Below are positions 25,658-34,356 of a DNA stretch of 62,991 nucleotides, piece after piece (the first letter of the stretch is position 1; the number at the start of each line of letters is the position of its first letter). A model generated the notes under the pieces. That model was not told the DNA's origin, made no database searches, and saw nothing but the letters and a program-made list of their open reading frames with translations. The stretch covers positions 1 through 62,991 of the forward strand of contig JAAZEM010000156.1 of the NCBI GenBank assembly GCA_012512265.1. The letters run 5' to 3'. This stretch comes from Armatimonadota bacterium. GTDB taxonomy: Bacteria; Armatimonadota; JAAZEB01. Both the position numbers and the translations under genes were made by a program.

Positions 25658-27334
25658 TCACCCGCCGTTGTTACGGAAGGAGAGCACCTTCTTCACGTAG
25701 TCCTGCGTCTCACGGTAGGGTGGGATACCTCCGTGCCGCTTCACGGCGCCCGGCCCCGCGTTGTAGGCGGCGATTGCCAGGCGCTCGTTCTTGAACTGAT
25801 CCAGCAGCGAGCGCAGGAAGCGCGTGCCGGCGCGGATGTTCTGAACCGGATCCCAGGCGTTGGTGACTCCGAGGGCGCGCGCCGTGGCCGGCATGAGCTG
25901 CATCAGGCCCATCGCGCCCACTCGGGAGAGTGCCCGGGGGTTGAACCCGGACTCCGCGCGCACCACGGCGCGCACCAGCGCCGGATCGACGCCGAACTCC
26001 TTGGCCGCTGCCTCGATGATGCGGTGGATGTTCTGGACCGTTCCGGATCCCCCGCGCGAGGCGAGCGGTTGCGCCGCCTTGGGCTGAGCCTTCGCGACAG
26101 CCTTCGGCTTCGCCGCGGTCTCTGGCTTCGCCTTTGTGACGGGCTTTGCCGCCGTCTTGGATTGTGCCTTCGCCGCCGTCTTAGCTGCCGGCTTAGGCTC
26201 CGCCTTTGCGACCGTCTTGGCTGCGGGCTTAGGATCCGCTTTTGCCGCCGTCTTGGCCGCGGGCTTAGGCGCCGCCTTCGCGACAGTCTTGGGCTTGGCC
26301 GCAGTCTTGGCTGTGGTCTTGGACTGTGCCGTTGTGGCTGGTTTGGCTGCGGTCTTGGATTGTGCCTTCGCCGTCGTCTTGGCCGCGGGTTTAGGTTCCG
26401 CCTTTGCGACCGCCTTGGCTGTGGTCTTGGGCTGTGCCGCAGTCTTAGGCTCCGCTTTCACCGTCGGCTTGTCCACCGACTGAGGTTCTGCCTTCGCGAC
26501 AGTCTTGGGCTTCGCCGCTGGCGCAGGCTCTGCTTTCGCGACCGTCTTGGCTGCGGCCTCAGGCTTCGCCTTCGACGCGGTCTCGGGCTGAGTCTCCGCC
26601 ACGGGCTTCGCTTCCGCCGCTGCTTGGGCGGTGGCGGTTTCCGGGTTCGGCGGCGAGTCCGCCGCGGCCTGCGTCTTTGTCTCAGCAGCGGCAGGCTGGA
26701 TGGCCGGCTCCGCTTTCGCAGCGGTCTTTGCGACCGGCTTCGATTCAGTCGGCGTTCCAGCGGCCGGTGGTGCGCTCTCTGCCGCGACTTGTGGTGCCGG
26801 GGTATCATCTGCCGCTTTGGCTGCCACGGGATCCGGGTCTGGAGTGGCAGCCTGGACGGTCTCCGACGGATCGCCCGGCGGCGCGGTCGCGCGGGGCGCG
26901 GCACCCATCTCCGCTGCCTGCGTGGCCGCGGGCGGTTCCGGCTCGACGGAGGGCGCGGCCGCCGTGGGGGGCTGCACCGTCGGCTTGAGCGCGGGCGCCT
27001 CCGTGGCGGGCGCCGCCTCGGATGATGGCGCCGGCGTCTGTTCCTTATCCGTGGCCGGGGTTGACGGGTCGCGCTCAATCTTGATGCTCTTCGTGCCGGA
27101 CGGCGGCTCTTTGATGGTCAGGCGCATCGCCTCGGGCGGCTTCACGATGGGAAAGGCATTTCCGCCTGCCCCAGGATGCGAGGGGTTGCCCCCGACCGAG
27201 AAGGTGAGCGGAACGCCTGCGATGAGCCCGGCATATCCTCGGAGCAGGCCGCCGCGCCGCAAAGAGAAGACACCCTGGGTGGTTCGGAGCCGCTGGTGGC
27301 TGCTTATGGCAGGCCCGCGCAGGCGGGCCAGCAT
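25658..27334 (-). CDS. Lytic transglycosylase (SLT) with long KPA-rich repeat linker
   Basis: About 558 residues from ATG 27334 (a TTG at about 27346 has a better-spaced GGGGA and is an alternative). The C-terminal about 150 residues form a Slt70-type family 1 domain: catalytic Glu in VRAESGFNP, GLMQLMP, then AYNAGPGAVKRHGG. The domain cleaves the MurNAc-GlcNAc bond of peptidoglycan with 1,6-anhydro product. Before it lie more than 200 residues of near-tandem KAEPKPAAKT-type units encoded at about 26080-26720, a basic, histone-H1-like, disordered linker likely to bind wall polyanions or span the wall. The N-terminus is Pro/Ala/Thr-rich with only a weak hydrophobic stretch (LIAGVPLTF). It diverges from the M23 gene across 358 bp. 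Confidence 0.85.
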   Translation of the reverse strand: MLARLRGPAISSHQRLRTTQGVFSLRRGGLLRGYAGLIAGVPLTFSVGGNPSHPGAGGNAFPIVKPPEAMRLTIKEPPSGTKSIKIERDPSTPATDKEQTPAPSSEAAPATEAPALKPTVQPPTAAAPSVEPEPPAATQAAEMGAAPRATAPPGDPSETVQAATPDPDPVAAKAADDTPAPQVAAESAPPAAGTPTESKPVAKTAAKAEPAIQPAAAETKTQAAADSPPNPETATAQAAAEAKPVAETQPETASKAKPEAAAKTVAKAEPAPAAKPKTVAKAEPQSVDKPTVKAEPKTAAQPKTTAKAVAKAEPKPAAKTTAKAQSKTAAKPATTAQSKTTAKTAAKPKTVAKAAPKPAAKTAAKADPKPAAKTVAKAEPKPAAKTAAKAQSKTAAKPVTKAKPETAAKPKAVAKAQPKAAQPLASRGGSGTVQNIHRIIEAAAKEFGVDPALVRAVVRAESGFNPRALSRVGAMGLMQLMPATARALGVTNAWDPVQNIRAGTRFLRSLLDQFKNERLAIAAYNAGPGAVKRHGGIPPYRETQDYVKKVLSFRNNGG

Positions 27335-27692
27335 CCGAATCAACAACGGTTCCCCTTTCCGGTAGGTCGCTCGAAGGGCACGCGCGGGGGCTGACCGATT
27401 CGAGCCCGCCACGGCGCCAATCGCAGAATCAAGAAGGGCGCTTTGCCGTGCCCCATGGGGCTTAGGACAGAGAAATGGGTGTTGAGGTTGCCTGCCGCTC
27501 TCCACACGGAATTCGCCTGGGCGCGACGGGCGACTATCGCTCCTGACCAGCTACGGGAATCGCGATTGCTCCGAATTCTGCGTGCCGGCATCCCCGCCGG
27601 GGGATCTCTCGGCCCACACGGGCGTGCGAGTGACGCGCTCTCCGGTGAACCACGGGCGTGGTGCAAGCGTCTTGCAATCCGAGGTATTCCAC
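27335..27692. promoter_or_regulatory. Divergent control region between two wall-hydrolase genes
   Basis: 358 bp shared by the lytic transglycosylase (minus) and the M23 peptidase (plus), so both are likely controlled here. I found no near-consensus promoter. Wall-hydrolase genes are often under c-di-AMP riboswitches, but the conserved ydaO blocks are not recognisable on either strand. Confidence 0.35.
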
Positions 27693-29534
27693 ATGCAAGT
27701 GCTCCGCCTTCTCACCATCCTGTTGCCGGTCTTGATGATTCTTCCTGGCCGCGACCCGCTGGCGGCCGACCGTGCCCTGGTTCCAGCCCCGGCGCCGGCC
27801 ACGCTTTCCACGCCGCAGGGGACCCCGGAGCCGAAGAGTATCACGGTGGATCCCCCGGCGCCTCGCGCCGCCCTGGTGCCCGCGCGGGGCGAGGTGGTCG
27901 TCGAGGGTGTCATCGATGCCGTGGTGAAGGATCACCGCGGGCTGCAGGTGAGCATCTTCCGTGTCGCTGCGCCGAGCGGTGCCGAGGAGCGCCCGAAACC
28001 GCTTCTTTCCGGCACGCTGCTCCTCGGGATAGCGTCTCTGATCACGCCGTTGGGGCCGGACGGCCAGCGTGTTCCTGCCGATGCGTTGCGGCCTGGCACG
28101 CTTTTCACCGCGGTGATTGAGTGGCCGGCGTCGCCCTCCCCGTCCGTTCTCGCGGTGCGCCGGCTCACGGTCAATGTACCGGAGGCGTCGACCGGCGCCG
28201 CCCCGGCCTCCGGTGAGAATTCACTGGGAGCAATCGCGCCGGACCGGATCAGCGACGCGCCCGTGATCGTGCCGATGGTCTTCCCCGTGGTCGGCCCGGT
28301 TTCGTGGCAGGACACTTTCCTCGCCTCGCGGGGCGGGGGCACGCGCCGGCACCGCGGCCAGGATATTCTGGCCCCGAAGATGACGCCGGTGGTGGCGGCG
28401 TTCGATGGGACCGTTCGCCCGCGCGCCCGCAACGGGCACTACCTCCTCACGCTGGTTGGCGATCACGGCTGGTCGGCTGAGTACATGCATCTGAACAACG
28501 ATACGCCCGGAACGGACGACGGCCAAGGGGGCGAGCTGCATGCCTTCGCGCCCGGCATCTATCCGGGCGCCCGGGTGGTGGCCGGCCAGCTCTTGGGGTG
28601 GGTGGGCGATAGCGGCAACGCCGAGGGGACGGTCCCGCACCTTCATTTCGAGCTGGTCCATCAGGCGACGGGCGTGGCGGTGAACGCTGCCCCCTCCCTG
28701 CGCCTGGCGCGAAGGATTGCCGCGCCCCGGTTGCCCGAACTGCTCCCGGATCTGAAGCCGGGGCCTGGCGAGGTCCGCTGGAACGGCTTTGCGCGCGCTG
28801 TCGACACCGGACGGGGAAGCATCGACCTGCACGTGAGCGCGCGCGCGGAGCGACACGAACCGTTGACCGCGCTGACACGCCCGCAAGTATGCACCGTTCA
28901 CTGTGGGGAAGGCACGTCGCTCGCGGTTCTAGGGGCAGGCGAGGCACGCCTCTCCCTGTCGGAGATCACACCTGGCGCGCAGCTGGTCGTAGTTGGCCGA
29001 AAAGTGGACGGTGAGATCGTGGCCCGCGCCATTTACGCCGAGGCAGCCGGTCTCGTGCCCGGCAAGCCCCTCCTCGCCGCTCTCGCGGCGCTTGTGCCGG
29101 CCGGGCCGGCGGTTGCTGCCACCCCGGCGCTCGGGCCGGCCGGGCCGGCGGTTGCTACCACCCCCGCTGTCCCCTCGCGCCGGGAAGATCCAAAGAGGTC
29201 GAACACGGCGGCTGCGGTCGCGCCGGTGCAATCTGCGGAGGGCCTCCTATGGGTGCATGGCTACGTCCTCACGGATCTGAGCGATGGGAAAATGAAGATT
29301 CGTATGGATGTGGTGCGCCTGCCCGGAAGCCTGGAGATGATCCGGCTCCGTCGCGCCCTGGTGAAGGAGGTCATCGTTGGCACCCGAACCCGCTTGCGTG
29401 ACCCCAGGGGCAAGCCGATTCGCCCGGAGGCGTTGGTCGCGAATGCCGAAGTGGAGATCCTGGGCGAGGAGGAGGGGAAGACGGCTCCACTGCACGCCGC
29501 GACGCTCATCCTGCGGGCCGCGCCACGGAAGTAG
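27693..29534 (+). CDS. Secreted M23 (LytM) metallopeptidase with C-terminal beta domains
   Basis: 613 residues. The ATG at 27693 gives a signal peptide (MQVLRLLTILLPVLMILPG); the longer frame does not. The LytM domain at about 190-330 has the zinc ligands in HRGQDILAP and PHLHFEL, with the intervening SAEYMHLNN strand, so it should be an active peptidoglycan endopeptidase. Flanking OB/DUF5666-like beta segments (VVEGVIDAVVKD, AEGLLWVHGYVLTDLSD) lie on each side. A 37-bp direct repeat near 29096-29165 encodes the twin PAGPAVAATPAL and PAGPAVATTPAV linker. It diverges from a lytic transglycosylase, so together they supply glycan- and peptide-cleaving activities. Confidence 0.85.
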   Translation: MQVLRLLTILLPVLMILPGRDPLAADRALVPAPAPATLSTPQGTPEPKSITVDPPAPRAALVPARGEVVVEGVIDAVVKDHRGLQVSIFRVAAPSGAEERPKPLLSGTLLLGIASLITPLGPDGQRVPADALRPGTLFTAVIEWPASPSPSVLAVRRLTVNVPEASTGAAPASGENSLGAIAPDRISDAPVIVPMVFPVVGPVSWQDTFLASRGGGTRRHRGQDILAPKMTPVVAAFDGTVRPRARNGHYLLTLVGDHGWSAEYMHLNNDTPGTDDGQGGELHAFAPGIYPGARVVAGQLLGWVGDSGNAEGTVPHLHFELVHQATGVAVNAAPSLRLARRIAAPRLPELLPDLKPGPGEVRWNGFARAVDTGRGSIDLHVSARAERHEPLTALTRPQVCTVHCGEGTSLAVLGAGEARLSLSEITPGAQLVVVGRKVDGEIVARAIYAEAAGLVPGKPLLAALAALVPAGPAVAATPALGPAGPAVATTPAVPSRREDPKRSNTAAAVAPVQSAEGLLWVHGYVLTDLSDGKMKIRMDVVRLPGSLEMIRLRRALVKEVIVGTRTRLRDPRGKPIRPEALVANAEVEILGEEEGKTAPLHAATLILRAAPRK

Positions 29535-29786
29535 GCGGGAAGCGCCGGCTGCCCTCCCTTGAAGCTTTGGGAAGGAGCAAAGGGGCAGGCCGGGTGCGGG
29601 AATTGGGCGCATGCTCGCCGAACTCTGGCACAGGGCGATGGTCTCTTGCCGGCACGCTTCTCTTGGGCCTGGACAAAGGAGCATCCCATTCAGGACACGG
29701 CTGGTGAGGAGCGAGCGACCCGCCTCATAGGTGGACATGACGCGCCCGATAGGAACCACTCGGGCTGGCGTAAAGGAGAGTTATCG

Positions 29787-31691
29787 ATGCAGAAGGCGAC
29801 CGGTCGGGTGAGCCGGCGGTTCACGCCGGTGTCGTTCACGGATGTAGCGATCGAGGACCGCTTCTGGGCGCCCCGGATCCGGGTGAACCGCGAGAAGACG
29901 CTCGCGCACCAGTACGCGCAGTGCAAGGAGACGGGCCGGATCGATGCCTTCCGGCTGGATTGGAAGCCGGGCCAGGAGCCGGTGCCCCACATCTACTGGG
30001 ACTCCGACGTCGCCAAGTGGGTCGAGGCGGCGAGCTACTCCCTCGCCACCCATCCAGACCGGAAGCTGGACGCGCTCCTTGATGAGGTGGTGAGCCTGAT
30101 CGCTTCCGCGCAGCAGCCGGATGGCTACCTGAACCCGCACTTCACCGTAGTGGAGCCGGAGAAGCGGTGGACGAACCTGCGCGATTGTCACGAGCTCTAC
30201 TGCGCCGGCCATCTGATGGAGGCGGCGGTCGCCCACTTCCAGGCAACCGGGAAGCGGACGCTCCTCGACGCGCTTTGCCGTTACGCCGATTACATCGGCA
30301 CCGTCTTCGGCACCGGTCCGGGGAAGAAGCGAGGCTACTGCGGGCACGAGGAGATCGAGCTGGCGCTGGTGAAGCTCTACCGCGCCACGGGCGAGCGCCG
30401 CTATCTGGAGCTGGCCTGCTACTTCGTGGATGAGCGTGGGCGGCAGCCCTACTACTTCGATGAGGAGGCAAGGGCCCGGGGCGAGGACCCCTCGCGCTAT
30501 CGCTCCGGCAACTACGACTACTGCCAGGCGCACGTGCCGGTGCGCGAGCAGACCGAGGTGGTGGGCCACGCCGTGCGCGCGATGTACCTCTACAGCGCCA
30601 TGGCGGACCTGGCGGGCGAGACGGGCGATGCCACGCTCCTGGCCGCGTGCGAGCGCCTCTGGGATAATCTGACGCTGCGCCGGATGTACCTGACCGGCGG
30701 AATCGGACCGACGCGCGCGAACGAAGGCTTCACCTGCGATTATGACCTGCCCAACGAGACCGCCTACGCCGAGACGTGCGCGGCGATTGGCCTCGTCTTC
30801 TGGGCACACCGGATGCTCCAGCTCGATTGCGACTCGCGTTATGCCGACGTGATGGAGCGGGCGCTCTATAACGGCGTGATCAGCGGCGTCTCGCTCGATG
30901 GCGAGCGATTCTTCTATGAAAACCCCCTTGCCAGCCTGGGGCATCACCACCGCCAGCCGTGGTTTGGGTGCGCGTGTTGCCCGCCCAACATCGCCCGCCT
31001 CCTCGCCTCGTTGGGACAGTATGTCTACTCCATGGGCGAAGGCGGCGTGGCCGTGCACCTCTACATCGCCGGGAGCGCGCGCCTGCGATTGAATGGTGCG
31101 CTGGTCACGCTCCGACAGGAGACGGAGTACCCCTGGACTGGGCGCGTGGTGCTCCGCCTGGAGATGGAGCAGCCGGCGCGGTTCACATTGCGCCTCCGCA
31201 TTCCCGGATGGTGCCGGGGCACGGCGGCGCGCGTCAACGGCGAGGCGGTCGACCTTTCAGGCAAAGTGGTGAAAGGCTATGCCTGCCTGGAGCGCGAGTG
31301 GCGAAACGGCGACCGTGTCGAGCTGGAGCTACCGATGCCGGTGGAGCGCGTCTACGCCCATCCCGAGGCGCGCCAGGATATCGGGCGCGTGGCGCTGCAG
31401 CGCGGTCCCCTCGTCTACTGCCTGGAGGACGTGGATAACCCCGTCCCGATACACCGGGTGATGCTGCCGGCCGATGCCGAGTTGACCGCCCGCTTCGAGG
31501 AAGGCGTGCTGGGCGGGGTGGTGATGCTCGCTGGCCAGGCCGTAGCGGTCTCGGATGAGGGATGGGAGAGCGCCCTCTACCGGACCCAACCCCCGGTGCG
31601 CGTGCCGGTCACCATCCGCGCCGTGCCGTATTGCGTTTGGGACAACCGTGCCCCAGGGCGCATGGCCGTCTGGCTTCCCGAGTGCGCGTGA
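29787..31691 (+). CDS. GH127-family (DUF1680) beta-L-arabinofuranosidase-like enzyme
   Basis: 634 residues. The start at 29787 follows AAAGGAGAG. The length and motifs match GH127: FTDVAIEDRFWAPRI at the N-terminus, the (alpha/alpha)6 barrel with HELYCAGHLMEAA and GGIGPTRANEGF, and the active-site block FFYENPL then WFGCACCPPNIARLL near residue 390. The paired Cys are the zinc/nucleophile cysteines of HypBA1-type enzymes. GH127 retaining enzymes release beta-L-arabinofuranose (others in the clan act on different sugars). There is no signal peptide, so it acts on imported oligosaccharides. It converges on a UroD-like gene with only 18 bp between. Confidence 0.9.
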   Translation: MQKATGRVSRRFTPVSFTDVAIEDRFWAPRIRVNREKTLAHQYAQCKETGRIDAFRLDWKPGQEPVPHIYWDSDVAKWVEAASYSLATHPDRKLDALLDEVVSLIASAQQPDGYLNPHFTVVEPEKRWTNLRDCHELYCAGHLMEAAVAHFQATGKRTLLDALCRYADYIGTVFGTGPGKKRGYCGHEEIELALVKLYRATGERRYLELACYFVDERGRQPYYFDEEARARGEDPSRYRSGNYDYCQAHVPVREQTEVVGHAVRAMYLYSAMADLAGETGDATLLAACERLWDNLTLRRMYLTGGIGPTRANEGFTCDYDLPNETAYAETCAAIGLVFWAHRMLQLDCDSRYADVMERALYNGVISGVSLDGERFFYENPLASLGHHHRQPWFGCACCPPNIARLLASLGQYVYSMGEGGVAVHLYIAGSARLRLNGALVTLRQETEYPWTGRVVLRLEMEQPARFTLRLRIPGWCRGTAARVNGEAVDLSGKVVKGYACLEREWRNGDRVELELPMPVERVYAHPEARQDIGRVALQRGPLVYCLEDVDNPVPIHRVMLPADAELTARFEEGVLGGVVMLAGQAVAVSDEGWESALYRTQPPVRVPVTIRAVPYCVWDNRAPGRMAVWLPECA

Positions 31692-31709
31692 GTCGTTCGG
31701 GCATGCGGC

Positions 31710-32828
31710 TCACGCCCTGCCCCACTCCACTCCGGCCTCGATGAACGCCAGGTAGTTCTCGACCACCTTAGGTTCCAGGGTGGGGGTGAAAGGCGAGGCA
31801 GTGGGGCACAGGATGAAGCCGCCGCCCGGCGCGCCATCGTCGATCGCGTGCCGGACCAGCTCCCGAATCTCAGGCGGAGTGAGCGAGTAGAGGTCACCGA
31901 TCTGGACGTTCCCCTCCAGACAAACGCGGTCGCCGATGCGGCGTTTCGCGTCCGCGAGGGGCACATCGCCGAGGGGAGGCGCTTCGATTGGGTGGAGGCA
32001 ATCGCACCCGATGGCAGGGAACTCCTCCAGGATGGCATCCATCGGGCCGTGGCAGTGGATGTGCATCAGGCAGCCATACCGGTGCAGGAGCTCCGCGATC
32101 GGCTGCTCCAGGCACGTGCCCCACTCCCGGAAGTCTCGGGGCGACTGCAGCGGCGGGCCGATATACTCCTCCCCTGTGAAGCCGAAAACGCCGCGGACGT
32201 TGGCCTCCAGGAGGGCGCGTACCAGGTCATATACGCGCTCGGCGAAGAGGCCCATCAATCGGGAGATGAGCGCGCGCTCCTCAATGCTCCAGATTGCCAG
32301 CCGCTCGGATCCCAGAAGCATGTGCGTATAGGTGGCGGGGTTGTTCAGGCCGGTGATGACGAGAGCGCGCTCGCCAAGCTGACGTTCCAGCTCGAAGAAG
32401 GGGGTTGCATCCACCTTCACGGGCTCGTAGGGAAGCGAGAGGAAGCGTTCCACGTCTTCCAGCGTTTCGATCCAGAAGCGCGTGGTAAGCCCGGGCATCC
32501 CCGAGCGGCTGATGTGGCGCTCGTGCGTGAGCGGGCCCAGGGGCGTGCGGAGAGTGATCCGCTGGATATCCCAGTCGCCCGCGGGAATGCGCGTCGTTTC
32601 GGTCTCCAGAGGGGCCGCGGAGAGGAAGAAGCCCTGCGGGGGCGACCAGGTGGCGACGAGATCGCCATGCCTTGCGACCGCCTCGATAACGGGGGCATAG
32701 GAGGGGTGGCGGGTGCGCACCCACTCCTCGTTCCAGGCGGGCACGCCGCGGACGTGGATGGGAACGCGGTCGGGCTGTTCGCGGCGCATCGCGGCGAGCA
32801 GCCGCTGGCGCGATGTCATCTCTGGCAT
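31710..32828 (-). CDS. UroD-superfamily protein with HxC...C zinc-type motif (UroD-like 2)
   Basis: 372 residues from ATG 32828, which follows GGAGG with 9-nt spacing. UroD/MtaA-like barrel: MTSRQRLLAAMRREQPDRVPI near the start is the typical entry helix and strand. HIHCHGPMDAIL near residue 260 and GGFILCPTAS near residue 340 together give the H-x-C and C ligands that bind zinc in MtaA/MtbA-type methyltransferases. That favours a methyl-transfer role over porphyrinogen decarboxylation. No corrinoid protein is visible next to it. It diverges from a second UroD-like gene at 33013. Confidence 0.78.
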   Translation of the reverse strand: MPEMTSRQRLLAAMRREQPDRVPIHVRGVPAWNEEWVRTRHPSYAPVIEAVARHGDLVATWSPPQGFFLSAAPLETETTRIPAGDWDIQRITLRTPLGPLTHERHISRSGMPGLTTRFWIETLEDVERFLSLPYEPVKVDATPFFELERQLGERALVITGLNNPATYTHMLLGSERLAIWSIEERALISRLMGLFAERVYDLVRALLEANVRGVFGFTGEEYIGPPLQSPRDFREWGTCLEQPIAELLHRYGCLMHIHCHGPMDAILEEFPAIGCDCLHPIEAPPLGDVPLADAKRRIGDRVCLEGNVQIGDLYSLTPPEIRELVRHAIDDGAPGGGFILCPTASPFTPTLEPKVVENYLAFIEAGVEWGRA

Positions 32829-33012
32829 GGCCTGAGCCTCCGCGGAGAAGTTCGCTGGCGATGGGCGTGCCTCCTTGCTCGGGGTGCTGGGAATGCCCAT
32901 GCAGGCCGGGACCGGCGGTCCAGGAGAGTTGGTCGAGAGCGAGCAGTTCGCGCGGGGCTGCCCGTGCGAGGCATTGCTGATGCCGGCAGATGGTCAAGAT
33001 AGGAGAGAGAAG

Positions 33013-34224
33013 ATGCCCGAGGAGCGAGCGTATTTGCGCGAATTGGCCCGGCGCGTGGCGGAGATCGCCGCGAGCCCGGAGAACGAGGCGATCTGCCGGC
33101 GCTGGCGGGACGTGAACGCGATGCGCCGGCCGGACCGCGCGCCGGTGTGGTGCCGTCCGGTGGGTGCCTGGGCGGAACTCCTTCCGTCCGAGGCGCTCGT
33201 CTGCCAGGATCCCTGGATGCGCATGGTCGAATGCGAGTTGCGCATGACGCTGATCAAGCACGACATCGGCGATGACACCCCGGTGGAGGGCACCTTTGCC
33301 GTGCCGGCGATCCTGGAGCGCGATCCCCTCAACACCTGGGGCGTGGAGATGAACCGCATTCCTCCATCGCGTCCGGGGGGCGCCTGGGTCTACGATCCGC
33401 CGCTGAAGCGCCTGGAGGATATCGAGCGCCTGCGCCTGCCATCCGTGCGCCTGAGCAAAGAGCAGACCGAGGCCGCGCTTGCCCGCGCCCATGACCTCCT
33501 CGGCGATCTCCTGCCGGTCCGGCTTACCTGCGAGCCGCCTCTGAACGCGACGATCTGCACGGTGGCCGCAGCCCTGCGTGGCCTGACCCAGTTGATGATC
33601 GACATGATCGAGAGCCCGGATTGGGTCCACCGCCTCATGGCGCATCTGCGCGATGGCGTCCTTCAGACGATGGATCAGGTGGAGGCGATGGGGCTGCTCT
33701 CGCCCAACAACGTGGGCGGGATGTTCTGCAGCGACCCGATCGGTCCCGACCCAGACGGCGGGCCCCTCACCTACGCGAACCTCTGGGGGTGCGCCAACAG
33801 CCAGGAGTTCGACCCCGTTTCCCCGGCGATGTGGGAGGAATTCCTCCTCCAGTACCAGAAGCCGATCCTGGAGCGGTTTGGCCTGACGGCCTACGGCTGT
33901 TGCGAGAACCTGACGGAGAAGATCGACGGGGTGCTCTCGATTCCGAACCTGCGCCTCTTCGTCTGTAGCGCGTGGACCGATCTCGGCCGGGTGATCGAGC
34001 GCGTCGCCGGGCGGTATGTTATCATGTGGCGGCAGAAGGCGAGCGCGGTGGTCTTCCCGGAGGATCCGGAGGAGCTGCGGCGCGATCTGGAAGCGGGGAT
34101 GCGCCAGTTGCAGGGATGCCACTACCAGGTGGTCCTCCGCGAGTTGCAGACGCTCGCCGGCCATCCGGACCGCCTCCACGTCTGGAGCCGGCTTGCCATC
34201 GAGACGGCTGAGAAGTATGCTTGA
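33013..34224 (+). CDS. UroD-superfamily protein (UroD-like 3)
   Basis: 403 residues. The ATG at 33013 follows AGGAGAGAG; the upstream open frame is non-conserved. It resembles the UroD/uroporphyrinogen-III decarboxylase-like set found near sugar-catabolic genes: WRDVNAMRRPDRAPVW at the N-terminus, TCEPPLNATICTVA mid-protein and GLTAYGCCENLTEKID near residue 300. The Cys pair in YGCCEN is where relatives hold a metal ligand. It is diverged from the two other UroD-like proteins in this window, so the three are not recent duplicates. It is followed by a GH4 gene after 132 bp. Confidence 0.72.
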   Translation: MPEERAYLRELARRVAEIAASPENEAICRRWRDVNAMRRPDRAPVWCRPVGAWAELLPSEALVCQDPWMRMVECELRMTLIKHDIGDDTPVEGTFAVPAILERDPLNTWGVEMNRIPPSRPGGAWVYDPPLKRLEDIERLRLPSVRLSKEQTEAALARAHDLLGDLLPVRLTCEPPLNATICTVAAALRGLTQLMIDMIESPDWVHRLMAHLRDGVLQTMDQVEAMGLLSPNNVGGMFCSDPIGPDPDGGPLTYANLWGCANSQEFDPVSPAMWEEFLLQYQKPILERFGLTAYGCCENLTEKIDGVLSIPNLRLFVCSAWTDLGRVIERVAGRYVIMWRQKASAVVFPEDPEELRRDLEAGMRQLQGCHYQVVLRELQTLAGHPDRLHVWSRLAIETAEKYA

Positions 34225-34356
34225 GTGTGCGGGTGAAGTGTGTCCCCGGAGGGCGTGAAGGCGTGATGGGAGAGGGAGCCGGCGCGAGCGGGCTTGCTGT
34301 TCTTTACGGTTTCCTGGCCTTCAGGGGGAAGCGAGAGAGAGTATAAAGGAGTGTAG

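Noticed and set aside
25556..27025. 489-residue plus-strand frame rich in LRLR and RLG motifs
   Set aside because: Antisense of the KPA repeats of the lytic transglycosylase.
27335..27692. c-di-AMP (ydaO) riboswitch before wall-hydrolase genes
   Set aside because: A CCAGCTAC stretch is present, but the conserved riboswitch blocks cannot be lined up in order.
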